DNA of 64,000 nt, taken from the NCBI RefSeq assembly GCF_000620645.1, contig NZ_JIAV01000018.1, positions 124,001 to 188,000 of the forward strand, read 5' to 3'. Positions 8,872 to 17,275 of this stretch are shown in pieces. The notes under the pieces were generated by a model, which searched no databases, had not been told where the DNA came from, and worked only from the letters and a program-made list of their open reading frames with translations. This DNA is from Nocardioides sp. URHA0032. Lineage in GTDB: Bacteria > Actinomycetota > Actinomycetes > Propionibacteriales > Nocardioidaceae. Position 1 is the first letter of the stretch. Each line of letters starts with the position of its first letter. The translations under genes were made by a program, and so were the position numbers.

Positions 8872-8877
8872 AATCTA
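8872..8877 (-). promoter_or_regulatory. Leaderless -10 box for the potassium channel
   Basis: TAGATT followed by 6 nt and then the GTG start codon. Its first three bases are the TAG stop of the upstream gene. Confidence 0.55.
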
Positions 8878-9834
8878 TCCGGTCTCGTCGCGGGAGCCGA
8901 GGCGGCGCAGCCGCTGCACGAGCTCGAGTCGCGCCCGGGTGGTCGCCTTCTGCGGGAACACCTCGTCGAACGCCGCGTTCACCGCTGCGCCGATCAGCAC
9001 CGCGATCGAGACCAGGTAGAGCCACAGGAGGACGGCGATGGGCGCGGCGAGCGGGCCGTAGATCGACTTCGAGTCGGCAGCGGTGGCGGTGAGGAACCAG
9101 CGCAGCAGGTACGACCCGACGATCCAGCAGAACAGCGCGAACGTCGCGCCCGGGAGGTTGAAGCTCCAGTTGGTCCGCACCGGGACGGACACGTGGTACA
9201 GGGTGGCGAGGAAGCAGATGCAGACGAGGATGACGACCGGCCAGTAGAAGGCGACCAGGAAGTCCCCGCTCTCGGGGAGCCAGTCCTCCACCAGGCTCGG
9301 CCCGGCGACGACCAGCGGGATCGAGACGACGCCGGTGACGATCGCGAGCAGGTACAGCGCGAAGGACAGCGCGCGGGTCTTGACGATCCCGCGGTGCCCG
9401 CCCAGCCCGTGCATGATCGTGATGGTGTCGACGAACACGTGCAGCGCCCGGGAGCCCGACCAGAGGGCGAGCACGAAGCCGAGGGAGATCACGTCGAGCC
9501 GGCCGCCCTGCAGCACGTCGTCGATGGTCGGCGTGATGATCCGGTTCACGGCGTTCTCGGTCAGGGCCCGCTCGGACAGCTGGACCACGGCGTCGCGCAC
9601 GTCGGCGACCTGCGCGGCGCTGAACTGGTCGGACACGAAGCCGATCGCGCCCGCGAGCGCGAAGATCAACGGCGGCACCGAGAGGACCGCGAAGAACGCC
9701 GCCTCGGCGGCCAGCCCGGTGACGCGGTACTTCATGCAGGAGCCGAACGTGGTCACGACCAGGCGCCAGACCACTTCCCGGACCTGCACGAAGCGCGCCG
9801 CGACGGCACGCTCCACGCTCCCGGCCCCGGACAT
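8875..9834 (-). CDS. YihY/BrkB family membrane protein
   Basis: A 319-residue integral membrane protein of the YihY/BrkB family (once misnamed RNase BN). It shows the family pattern: YRVTGLAAEAAFFAVLSVPPLIF near the start, then five more hydrophobic segments, and a late NLPGATFALFCWIVGSYLLRWF region. Function in the family is unsettled; transport or envelope roles are proposed. The ATG at 9832-9834 is preferred over an upstream in-frame start because it is 6 nt from TACGTT, a -10 box it shares with the divergent gene. The C-terminus is basic and cytoplasmic. The call is firm at family level only. Confidence 0.85.
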   Translation of the reverse strand: MSGAGSVERAVAARFVQVREVVWRLVVTTFGSCMKYRVTGLAAEAAFFAVLSVPPLIFALAGAIGFVSDQFSAAQVADVRDAVVQLSERALTENAVNRIITPTIDDVLQGGRLDVISLGFVLALWSGSRALHVFVDTITIMHGLGGHRGIVKTRALSFALYLLAIVTGVVSIPLVVAGPSLVEDWLPESGDFLVAFYWPVVILVCICFLATLYHVSVPVRTNWSFNLPGATFALFCWIVGSYLLRWFLTATAADSKSIYGPLAAPIAVLLWLYLVSIAVLIGAAVNAAFDEVFPQKATTRARLELVQRLRRLGSRDETG

Positions 9835-9839
9835 GGAAC

Positions 9840-9846
9840 TAACGTA
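9840..9846. promoter_or_regulatory. Shared bidirectional -10 box
   Basis: The seven bases TAACGTA serve as TAACGT on the plus strand (6 nt before ATG 9852) and TACGTT on the minus strand (6 nt before ATG 9834). Only 17 bp separate the two start codons, so both transcripts would have to be leaderless. Confidence 0.6.
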
Positions 9847-9851
9847 GTCAC

Positions 9852-11507
9852 ATGCGTTCGGAGATCCGGGTAGCCACGAACCAGGCACCGCCCCTGGTCG
9901 GTCACAACATCATCACGGGCGACGCCTCGCTCGTCGAGGCGATCACGCGGCACGCGTCGGCCGACCTGGTCGAGGACCTCGCCGTGGTGGGTGCGGAGGC
10001 CGGTACGCCCGAGGCGCGGGAGCACGGGATGCTCGCCAACGAGCACCACCCGGAGCTGGTCCCCTACGACCGGTACGGGCACCGGATCGACGAGGTGGCG
10101 TTCCACCCGTCCTGGCACTGGCTGATGCAGCGCGCGATCGGCCACGGTCTGGCGGCGACGGCCTGGGAGCAGCAGGAGGCCGGATCGCCGTACGCGCACG
10201 TACGGCGGGCCGCGGGCTTCATGGCCTGGTCGCACACCGAGCCCGGCCACGGCTGCCCGGTCTCGATGACGTACGCCGCCGTCCCGGCGCTGCGCGCCGA
10301 CGAGGCGATCGCGAAGGAGTGGACGCCGCTGCTGGCCTCCACGGCGTACGACCCCGGCGTACGGCTGGCATCGGCGAAGCGGGGCGCGCTGGCCGGCATG
10401 GGCATGACCGAGAAGCAGGGCGGCTCCGACGTCCGCGCCAACGTCACCGTGGCGCGGCCGACCTCGGTGGACGGCGAGTACACCCTGCACGGGCACAAGT
10501 GGTTCACGTCGGCGCCGATGAACGACGTGTTCCTGGTCCTGGCGCAGGCCGAGGGTGGCGTCAGCTGCTTCCTGGTGCCGCGGGTGCTGCCGGACGGCTC
10601 CCGCAACCAGCTCGACGTCGTGCGCCTCAAGGACAAGCTCGGCAACCGCTCGAACGCCTCCTCGGAGCTGGAGTTCGACGGGACCGTCGCCCAGCGGCTG
10701 GGCGACGAAGGACGCGGCGTGCGCACGATTATCGAGATGGTCGCCGCGACCCGGCTCGACTGCGTGCTGGGCTCGACCTCGCTGATGCGGCGGGCGGTCA
10801 ACGAGGCGTCCTGGCACGCCGCGCACCGGTCGGCGTTCGGCTCGCTGCTCGCGGAGAAGCCGCTGATGCAGAACGTGCTCGCCGACCTCGCGGTCGAGAC
10901 GGAGGCGGCGACCGCGCTGGCGATGCGGCTCGCGGCCGCGGTGGACGCCGTGGACGACCCGCACGAGGCCGCGCTGCGCCGGATCGCGCTCCCGCTGGCG
11001 AAGTTCTGGGTGTGCAAGCGGACGCCGTACCTCGTGGCCGAGGCGCTGGAGTGCCTCGGTGGGAACGGGTACGTCGAGGAGTCCGGGATGCCGCTGCTCT
11101 ACCGCGAGGCACCGCTGAACTCGGTGTGGGAGGGCTCGGGCAACGTGAATGCGCTCGACGTGCTCCGCGCGCTGGGACGCGAGCCGGAGGTGCTCGACGC
11201 CTGGATCACCGAGGTCGGCCGCGCGCGCGGCGGGGACCCGCGGCTGGACCGGGCGATCGAGGACACCCTGGCGCTGCTCGGCTCGCTGATGGGTGAGCCG
11301 GACCGGCTCGAGCTGAACGCCCGCCGGCTGGCGGGGCGGATGGCCGCGGTGCTGCAGGGCTCCCTGCTGGTGCGGTTCGCGCCGCCGGAGGTCGCCGACG
11401 TGTTCTGCGCCAGCCGGCTCGGCTCGGCGTACGACGGCACGTTCGGCGCGCTCGAGGGCGGGGACCTGCGCGCGATCGTGGCGCGCGCGACGCCCGTCGT
11501 CGGGTGA
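9852..11507 (+). CDS. Acyl-CoA dehydrogenase family protein, AidB-like
   Basis: A 551-residue flavoprotein of the AidB branch. The N-terminal TNQAPPLVGHNIITGD segment is typical of AidB rather than ordinary acyl-CoA dehydrogenases. FAD-binding motifs GMTEKQGGSDVRAN and the C-terminal LECLGGNGYVEESG...REAPLNSVWEGSGN are intact. E. coli AidB is induced by alkylating agents and binds DNA; most homologues have an unproven substrate. The ATG at 9852 has no ribosome site and is 6 nt after TAACGT, so it is probably leaderless. Its stop overlaps the next gene's GTG by 4 bp, making a two-gene operon with the MOSC protein. Confidence 0.9.
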   Translation: MRSEIRVATNQAPPLVGHNIITGDASLVEAITRHASADLVEDLAVVGAEAGTPEAREHGMLANEHHPELVPYDRYGHRIDEVAFHPSWHWLMQRAIGHGLAATAWEQQEAGSPYAHVRRAAGFMAWSHTEPGHGCPVSMTYAAVPALRADEAIAKEWTPLLASTAYDPGVRLASAKRGALAGMGMTEKQGGSDVRANVTVARPTSVDGEYTLHGHKWFTSAPMNDVFLVLAQAEGGVSCFLVPRVLPDGSRNQLDVVRLKDKLGNRSNASSELEFDGTVAQRLGDEGRGVRTIIEMVAATRLDCVLGSTSLMRRAVNEASWHAAHRSAFGSLLAEKPLMQNVLADLAVETEAATALAMRLAAAVDAVDDPHEAALRRIALPLAKFWVCKRTPYLVAEALECLGGNGYVEESGMPLLYREAPLNSVWEGSGNVNALDVLRALGREPEVLDAWITEVGRARGGDPRLDRAIEDTLALLGSLMGEPDRLELNARRLAGRMAAVLQGSLLVRFAPPEVADVFCASRLGSAYDGTFGALEGGDLRAIVARATPVVG

Positions 11508-12166
11508 GCGCCCGGATCAGGTCGGTCAACGCCGGTGACCCGGAGCCGAACCGGGCCAACCGGGTGCGGGTCACCGGGTTCGGCAAGCGCCCCGTGGACC
11601 ACGCCGAGCTCCGCCCGCCCGGACCGAAGCGCGGCGGCCTCGGCAGCGGCCTGGTCGGCGACTTCATCGGGAACACGGGGCACCACGGCGGCGACCGACA
11701 GGCGGTCTACGCGTTCGCCCGGGAGGAGCTCGACGCCTGGGAGCGCCGGCTGGACCGGGCCCTGCCCGACGGCGCGTTCGCCGAGAACCTCACGACCGAG
11801 GGCCTGGACGTCGATGCCGCACGGCCGGGCGACCAGTGGGCCGTGGGCGACCAGGTGATGCTCGAGGTGACCGGGCCGCGCATCCCGTGCCGGACGTTCT
11901 CCCACCGGATGGGCGTACGCGGCTGGATGCGGACGTTCTCGGAGGTCGGCCGCACCGGCGCCTACCTCGCCGTGGTGGCCGGCGGCACGGTCCGTCCCGC
12001 CGACGCGATCCGGGTCGTGGCCGAGGCGAGCCATGACGTCGGGCTGCCCGAGACCTTCCGGGCCTTCATGGGCGACCCCGCCGCCGTACGCCGGGTGCTC
12101 GAGGCCGGGTTCCTCCCGCCCGACGAGGCGGAGTGGCTGCACAGGCGGGTCGCGCCGTCGGGCTGA
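11504..12166 (+). CDS. MOSC domain protein, YiiM-like
   Basis: A 220-residue MOSC (molybdenum cofactor sulfurase C-terminal) protein. The conserved cysteine is in GPRIPCRTF; other family marks are GDFIGNTGHHGGDRQAVYAF and ENLTTEGLDV. Stand-alone MOSC proteins of the YiiM type take part in molybdenum-cofactor dependent reduction of N-hydroxylated compounds such as 6-hydroxylaminopurine. The start is GTG 11504, overlapping the AidB-like stop (GTGA), so the two genes are translationally coupled. The 21-bp space to the convergent sulfatase gene contains a small GGGG/CCCC palindrome that may act as a terminator. Confidence 0.88.
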   Translation: MSARIRSVNAGDPEPNRANRVRVTGFGKRPVDHAELRPPGPKRGGLGSGLVGDFIGNTGHHGGDRQAVYAFAREELDAWERRLDRALPDGAFAENLTTEGLDVDAARPGDQWAVGDQVMLEVTGPRIPCRTFSHRMGVRGWMRTFSEVGRTGAYLAVVAGGTVRPADAIRVVAEASHDVGLPETFRAFMGDPAAVRRVLEAGFLPPDEAEWLHRRVAPSG

Positions 12167-12187
12167 CCCCGGGGGTCACCACGCGCA

Positions 12188-13597
12188 TCACGGACAGGTG
12201 GCACCCGCGCACGTGCGGTACGCCGTCACCTGGTTGTGGAGGCTCGTGATGAGAGAGGACGGGGGGTCGTTGCTCGTGACGGCGTCCTTGAGCAGGTTGG
12301 TGAGCTGCCCCGGGTCGGTGTCGAGGTTGTAGTACTCCTGGAACGCGAGAGCCCCGGTGTCGCTGTAGGTCTCGATGTAGGCGAAGTGCGCGTCGTGCAC
12401 CTGTGCCCACGTCGGGACATTCCCGTTCGCCGTGTCGAGCCAGTACTCGTTGAACTCGACCGAGCGGGTGACGCCTGGGAGGAGCGAGCGACCGTCGAGG
12501 ACCACACCTGCGCCCGGGGAGACGCCCGTCGCCTGGTAGATCGTCGGCGCGATGTCGACGTTGGACACCAGCTCGGGGCTGGTTCCGGCGGTGACGTGCC
12601 CGTCCCATCGCACCCACATCGGGACGTTGATCGCCGGTGAGTAGGGCAGGAACTTCGAGACCCGGTTGTGCTCACCCCACAGCGTGCCGTTGTCGCTCCA
12701 GAACACGACCATCGTGTTGGCGAGCTGACCGCTGGACTGCAGGTAGCTCAGCAGGCGGTCGATCTGGTCGTCGACGCTCATCAGCACGCGCATCTGCCCC
12801 TGGCAGGTCGTCTGCACGGTCGCGTCGGTGACCTTGACCCACTTCGCGTAGGGCGGCTTGTCCGAGAGGTCGGACTCCCCGGGCTGCTTGAGCCCGCAGG
12901 CGGGGACAGCCGCGGATGCGTACTTGGGCTCGGCCCCGTAGGTCGCCAGAGCACCGGAACCCTCCGGGTGGGGGGCGTGGATCGCGACGTACTCGTACCA
13001 GGGGCGCCCCTGGGGGTCCGCCGCCATCGTCTTGAGGTAGTCGAGGGCGTAGTTCCCGGCGAGCGTCGTGGCGTAGCCGACGACCTTCGCGACCTTCCCC
13101 TGGACGTTGATGCGAGGGTCGTTGTAGGCGGAGGACTGCCACATCGCGTAGCGGTCGAAGTCAGGCGGTGCCGTGGTGAGCGGCCACTCGTGCAGGTACT
13201 TCCCGACCAGGGCGGTCTGGTACCCGGACTGGCGCAGGAAGTGCTGCACCGCGTCCGCCGGCCTGAAGTTGGCGACGTCGTGCTGGTGCATCATCAGGTT
13301 GTTGTGGTCGTACTGACCGGTCATGCCGGCGGCGCGCGCCGGGCAGCACGAGGGCGTCGAGACGTCGGCGTTGGAGTAGAACTTCCCGCTCGACAACCAC
13401 TGGACGGTCTTCGGCATGTACGCCGCGATCTGGGCCGGCGACTGGTCGCGCATGTCGTCGAGCACGATGTTCAACACGTTCGGCCTGGTGTCCACCGCTG
13501 CGGCGCCGGCCGTGCTGCTCGTCGCCGTCACCAGTGCGCAGCTGGCGAGCAGCAGTGCGGCAACGAGGCCGATGAGTCCGTGTTCGCGCTTCGTCAT
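12188..13597 (-). CDS. Secreted sulfatase, probable lipoprotein
   Basis: A 469-residue type I sulfatase. The N-terminus is a signal peptide with a lipobox-like LASC (Cys20), suggesting membrane anchoring outside the cell. The mature part has the metal-binding DD pair at 47-48 (NIVLDDMRDQ), the sulfatase signature CCPAR with the formylglycine cysteine at 84, GKYLHEW and the FWSDNGTLWGEH metal site. Arylsulfatase-like and phosphodiesterase members share this fold, so the substrate is open. The ATG at 13595-13597 follows GGAGGGACAC; a start 7 codons upstream lacks a ribosome site. A formylglycine-generating enzyme is needed for activity and is not in this window. Confidence 0.87.
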   Translation of the reverse strand: MTKREHGLIGLVAALLLASCALVTATSSTAGAAAVDTRPNVLNIVLDDMRDQSPAQIAAYMPKTVQWLSSGKFYSNADVSTPSCCPARAAGMTGQYDHNNLMMHQHDVANFRPADAVQHFLRQSGYQTALVGKYLHEWPLTTAPPDFDRYAMWQSSAYNDPRINVQGKVAKVVGYATTLAGNYALDYLKTMAADPQGRPWYEYVAIHAPHPEGSGALATYGAEPKYASAAVPACGLKQPGESDLSDKPPYAKWVKVTDATVQTTCQGQMRVLMSVDDQIDRLLSYLQSSGQLANTMVVFWSDNGTLWGEHNRVSKFLPYSPAINVPMWVRWDGHVTAGTSPELVSNVDIAPTIYQATGVSPGAGVVLDGRSLLPGVTRSVEFNEYWLDTANGNVPTWAQVHDAHFAYIETYSDTGALAFQEYYNLDTDPGQLTNLLKDAVTSNDPPSSLITSLHNQVTAYRTCAGATCP

Positions 13598-13750
13598 GTG
13601 TCCCTCCGGGACCGACACGCCGGCTCCGCACGGCTACCCGATCACCGGGGGCGCTTGGTGACGTTGCTGAAGATCCGACTCCACGACAAGCTAGCCGTCG
13701 GCCAGTGGCGGGCGCATGACCGAATGTGGTGATCCACGCGCGAGTGGGGG

Positions 13751-15199
13751 TCAGGACAGGTCGATCCCGGGGTAGAGCGGGTGCTTGTCGAGCATCTCGG
13801 CCGACGCGTCGCGGACCTTGTCGGCCACGCCGTCGCCCACGGAGTACGACGCCTTGGACGGCTTGCCGTCCTTCGTCGTGCCGGGCTGGGTGTTCTGCAG
13901 GACGTGCACGATCAGCTCCGCGACCCGGTCGAACTCGTCGTGGCCGAAGCCGCGGGTCGTCAGCGCGGGGGTGCCGAGCCGGACGCCGGAGGTGTACCAA
14001 GCGCCGTTCGGGTCCCGTGGGACGGAGTTGCGGTTCGTCACGACCCCGGCGTCCAGCAGCGCCGACTCCGCCTGTCGGCCGGTGAGGCCGAACGAGGACA
14101 CGTCGAGCAGGACGAGGTGGTTGTCGGTGCCGCCGGTGACGAGGTTGGCGCCGCGGGACAGGAAGCCGTCGGCGAGCGACTTGGCGTTGTCGGCGATCCG
14201 CTGGGCGTAGGTCTGGAACTCCGGGCGGCGCGCCTCGGCGAGCGCGACGGCCTTGGCGGCCATCACGTGCGACAGCGGGCCGCCGAGCACCATCGGGCAG
14301 CCCCGGTCCACGTCGGCGGCGTACTCCTCCTGGGCGAGCACCAGGCCGCCGCGGGGGCCGCGCAGCGACTTGTGCGTGGTCGTCGTCGTCACGTGGGCGA
14401 ACGGCACCGGGTCTTCGTCGCCGGTGAACACCTTGCCGGCGACCAGCCCGGCGAAGTGCGCCATGTCGACCATCAGGGTCGCGCCCACCTCGTCGGCGAT
14501 CTCGCGCATCTTCGCGAAGTTCACTCGACGCGGGTACGCCGAGTAGCCGGCCACGAGCACCAGCGGCTTGAACTCGCGGGCCTTCGCGGCCACGGCGTCG
14601 TAGTCGAGCAGCCCCGTCTGGGGGTCCGTGCCGTACTGCTGCTGGTGGAACATCTTCCCGGAGATGTTCGGGCGGAACCCGTGGGTCAGGTGGCCGCCCG
14701 CGTCGAGCGACATGCCCAGCAGCCGCTGGTTGCCGAGCTCGTGGCGCAGCGACTCCCAGTCCTCCTCGGTGAGTTCGTTGACGTTCTTCGCGCCCAGCCG
14801 TTCGAGGGCGGGCGTCTCGACCCGGTGCGCGAGGATCGACCAGAACGCCACGAGGTTCGCGTCGATGCCCGAGTGCGGCTGCGCATAGGCGTACGGCGCG
14901 CCGAACAGCTCGCGGGCATGCTCCGCGGCGACCGACTCGACGGTGTCGACGTTCTGGCAGCCGGCGTAGAAGCGGTGCCCGACCGTGCCCTCGGCGTACT
15001 TGTCGCTGAACCAGGTGCCCATCGTGAGCAGCACGGCAGGCGAGGCGTAGTTCTCGCTCGCGATCAGCTTGAGCGAGCCTCGCTGGTCGACCAGCTCCTG
15101 GCGGGTGGCGTCCGCGATCCGCGGCTCGACCGAGGCGATCACCTCGAGGGCCTGGCGGTACGCGCTGCTGGTGAGGGAGTCGATGCGCTCGTCGGTCAT
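13751..15199 (-). CDS. glyA: Serine hydroxymethyltransferase
   Basis: A 482-residue PLP enzyme converting serine and tetrahydrofolate to glycine and methylene-THF. The PLP lysine is K277 in [15 protein letters not shown]. Residues about 125-166 form an insertion ([19 protein letters not shown]) absent from the 417-residue E. coli enzyme, and the tail is longer too; this places it in a long actinobacterial subgroup. The ATG has no ribosome site and lies 7 nt after TACTCT, so it is probably leaderless. It diverges from the sulfur operon. With gcvT, folA and thyA further along, the window holds much of the one-carbon folate cycle. Confidence 0.96.
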   Translation of the reverse strand: MTDERIDSLTSSAYRQALEVIASVEPRIADATRQELVDQRGSLKLIASENYASPAVLLTMGTWFSDKYAEGTVGHRFYAGCQNVDTVESVAAEHARELFGAPYAYAQPHSGIDANLVAFWSILAHRVETPALERLGAKNVNELTEEDWESLRHELGNQRLLGMSLDAGGHLTHGFRPNISGKMFHQQQYGTDPQTGLLDYDAVAAKAREFKPLVLVAGYSAYPRRVNFAKMREIADEVGATLMVDMAHFAGLVAGKVFTGDEDPVPFAHVTTTTTHKSLRGPRGGLVLAQEEYAADVDRGCPMVLGGPLSHVMAAKAVALAEARRPEFQTYAQRIADNAKSLADGFLSRGANLVTGGTDNHLVLLDVSSFGLTGRQAESALLDAGVVTNRNSVPRDPNGAWYTSGVRLGTPALTTRGFGHDEFDRVAELIVHVLQNTQPGTTKDGKPSKASYSVGDGVADKVRDASAEMLDKHPLYPGIDLS

Positions 15200-15206
15200 G
15201 CCACGA

Positions 15207-15212
15207 AGAGTA
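15207..15212 (-). promoter_or_regulatory. Leaderless -10 box for glyA
   Basis: TACTCT, 7 nt before the glyA ATG, with no Shine-Dalgarno sequence between them. Confidence 0.5.
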
Positions 15213-15276
15213 GTGGGCCCGCGAGTGTGACGTGGACCGCCCTCCGCCCGGTCGGCGGCGGGCCGACGGACGCGGT

Positions 15277-15310
15277 TGTCTCACATGACGGACGTCTGTC
15301 TCACTACATG
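15277..15310. repeat. Paired TGTCTCAC direct repeat, possible operator
   Basis: TGTCTCAC occurs at 15277-15284 and again at 15297-15304, 20 bp apart, each followed by CATG after 0 or 2 nt. A two-helical-turn spacing in the glyA/sulfur-operon intergenic region fits a dimeric regulator. No regulator gene is near, and the assignment is speculative. Confidence 0.35.
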
Positions 15311-15357
15311 GGATTTCGCCTTGTGGTGGACTCGTCCGGCCCCTGAGACTCCTTGAC

Positions 15358-15447
15358 ATGATCTCCGCTGCGACCCAGACGTTCCTCGTGGCCCGACGCC
15401 ACGTGGACCTCGGACGCACGCGCAGCATGATGTGTTGGCATTCCTGA
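15358..15447 (+). CDS. Sulfur-operon leader peptide with RRHVDL motif
   Basis: A 29-codon ORF upstream of sulfite reductase. It reads ...FLVARRHVDLGRTRSMMCW.. and carries ARRHVDLGR at residues 12-20 and a Cys at 26 near the end. Short peptides with an RRHVDL core recur upstream of sulfur assimilation and transport genes in actinomycetes and are annotated as putative leader peptides. Mycobacterial sulfur operons are also known to use cysteine-rich upstream ORFs for cysteine-responsive attenuation. The peptide ends 94 bp before the sir ATG, with hairpin-forming DNA between. The ATG has only GAGACT 7 nt upstream and no ribosome site; an in-frame GTG at 15388 is an alternative start. Confidence 0.72.
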   Translation: MISAATQTFLVARRHVDLGRTRSMMCWHS

Positions 15448-15472
15448 CCAGCCGCCCCTCCCCGGCCGCTGA

Positions 15473-15498
15473 GCTCCCGGCAACGTCGCCGGTGGAGC
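15473..15498 (+). promoter_or_regulatory. Possible attenuator hairpin before sulfite reductase
   Basis: GCTCCCGGC pairs with GCCGGTGGAGC (one 2-nt bulge) around a 6-nt loop. It lies between the leader-peptide stop and the sir start, where a ribosome stalled at the leader's cysteine could change folding. An adjacent CTCGCGAG palindrome at about 15499 offers an alternative pairing. The role is inferred from position. Confidence 0.45.
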
Positions 15499-15541
15499 CT
15501 CGCGAGCCGCACCATCCAGGAACGCCGAGGAACCGACACCC

Positions 15542-17275
15542 ATGTCCGATCTCCGCTACACCGCCCAGCGTCCCGAGCGCACCGAGATCCCCCGCACGAA
15601 GCGCGGCGAGGGCCAGTGGGCGCTCGGGTACACCGAGCCGCTGAACAAGAACGAGCAGTCCAAGAAGGACGACAACCCGCTCAACGTCCGCGACCGGATC
15701 CTGAACATCTACTCCAAGCGGGGCTTCGACTCGATCGACCCGGCCGACCTGCGTGGCCGGTTCCGCTGGATGGGCCTCTACACCCAGCGCAAGCCGGGCA
15801 TCGACGGCGGCAAGACCGCGATCCTCGACGAGGAGGAGCTCGACGACCGCTACTTCATGCTGCGGGTGCGTTCGGACGGCAAGCTCCTGTCCCCCGCGGC
15901 GGTCCGCGCGCTGGGCACCATCGGCGTCGACTACGCCCGGGACACCGCGGACATCACCGACCGCGAGAACATCCAGTACCACTGGATCCGGGTGGAGGAC
16001 GTTCCCGCCATCTGGGACCGCCTCGACGGCGCCGGCCTGCACAGCACCGAGGCGTGCGGCGACTCGCCCCGCCCGTTCCTGGGCTCACCGGTCGCGGGCG
16101 TCGCGGTGGACGAGATCATCGACGGCAGCTCCGCGCTCGCCGAGATCGAGCGCCGCTACATCGGCAACCCGGACTTCTCGAACTTCCCCCGGAAGTTCAA
16201 GACCGCGCTCACCGGCCATCCCTCGCACGACGTGGCACCGGAGATCAACGACGTCGCGTTCGTCGGCACCGTGCACCCCGAGCACGGCCCGGGCTTCGAC
16301 CTCTGGGTCGGCGGCGGCCTGTCGACCAACCCGATGCTCGCGCAGAAGCTGGGCGTCTGGATCCCGCTCGACGAGGTGCCGGACGCGTGGGAGGCGGTGG
16401 CGTCGATCTTCCGTGACTACGGCTACCGCCGGCTCCGGTCCCGGGCCCGCCTGAAGTTCCTGGTCCAGGACTGGGGCGTGGAGAAGTTCCGCGAGGTGAT
16501 GGAGAACGAATACCTCGGCCGTGCTCTCGTCTCGAACCCCTCCCCCGCCTCCCCGGTGGGACACCGCGACCACATCGGCGTGCACGACCAGAAGGACGGC
16601 CGGAAGTACGTCGGCATCGCGCCGACCGCCGGCCGCGTCTCGGGCAGCCTGCTGGTCCAGCTCGCCGACCTGATGGAGGAGTACGCCGTGCAGGGCGCCC
16701 GCCTGACGCCGTACCAGAAGATCGTGCTCATCGGCGTGGAGCCCGCGGTCGTCGACGAGCTCCTGGACCGGCTCGACCTGATCGGTCTGTCCGCGCGGCC
16801 CTCGAACTGGCGGCGCAACACGATGGCCTGCACGGGCATCGAGTTCTGCAAGCTGGCGATCGTCGACACCAAGGACCGCGCCCGAGACCTCGTCGCCGAG
16901 CTGGAGCGGCGCTTCCCCGACCTGGACACCCCGATCACCGTGAACGTCAACGGGTGCCCGAACGCCTGCGCGCGGACGCAGGTGGCCGACATCGGACTCA
17001 AGGGCCAGCTGGTCATGCACGAGGGCGAGCAGGTCGAGGGCTTCCAGGTGCACCTCGGCGGCGCCACCGGACTGCAGGCGAACTTCGGCCGCAAGCTGCG
17101 GGCCCACAAGGTCACCAGCGCCGGCCTCGACGACTACGTCAGCTCGCTGGTCACCAACTACCTCGCTGACCGCGAGGACGGGGAGACGTTCACGACGTGG
17201 GTCCTGCGGGCCGACGAGGACCTGGTCCGCGGCGAGAAGACGCTCGAGTCCGCCCTGGTGGGTGGTTCCTCGTGA
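15542..17275 (+). CDS. sir: Sulfite reductase (ferredoxin type), NirA/Sir family
   Basis: A 577-residue siroheme and [4Fe-4S] enzyme reducing sulfite to sulfide. The cluster/siroheme cysteines are C430 and C436 (ACTGIEFCK) and C472 and C476 (NGCPNACAR). Tyr80 (MGLYTQ) and Cys172 (TEACGD) are 92 residues apart, exactly the spacing of the Tyr69-Cys161 covalent bond in M. tuberculosis NirA, which supports sulfite over nitrite reductase. A GAGGAA ribosome site precedes the ATG. Its stop overlaps the GTG of the zinc-ribbon gene. Electron supply is presumably ferredoxin; none is encoded here. First enzyme gene of a five-ORF sulfur operon. Confidence 0.96.
   Translation: MSDLRYTAQRPERTEIPRTKRGEGQWALGYTEPLNKNEQSKKDDNPLNVRDRILNIYSKRGFDSIDPADLRGRFRWMGLYTQRKPGIDGGKTAILDEEELDDRYFMLRVRSDGKLLSPAAVRALGTIGVDYARDTADITDRENIQYHWIRVEDVPAIWDRLDGAGLHSTEACGDSPRPFLGSPVAGVAVDEIIDGSSALAEIERRYIGNPDFSNFPRKFKTALTGHPSHDVAPEINDVAFVGTVHPEHGPGFDLWVGGGLSTNPMLAQKLGVWIPLDEVPDAWEAVASIFRDYGYRRLRSRARLKFLVQDWGVEKFREVMENEYLGRALVSNPSPASPVGHRDHIGVHDQKDGRKYVGIAPTAGRVSGSLLVQLADLMEEYAVQGARLTPYQKIVLIGVEPAVVDELLDRLDLIGLSARPSNWRRNTMACTGIEFCKLAIVDTKDRARDLVAELERRFPDLDTPITVNVNGCPNACARTQVADIGLKGQLVMHEGEQVEGFQVHLGGATGLQANFGRKLRAHKVTSAGLDDYVSSLVTNYLADREDGETFTTWVLRADEDLVRGEKTLESALVGGSS

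Noticed and set aside
15353..15358. TTGACA as -35 of the sulfur operon
   Set aside because: It overlaps the leader-peptide ATG and no -10 box lies 16-19 nt downstream.
15450..15541. SAM riboswitch-like string (GGCC..TGAG..CCGGCAAC) before sir
   Set aside because: A few bases resemble SAM-I/SAM-IV cores but the paired helices P1-P4 cannot be drawn. The leader-peptide explanation fits better.
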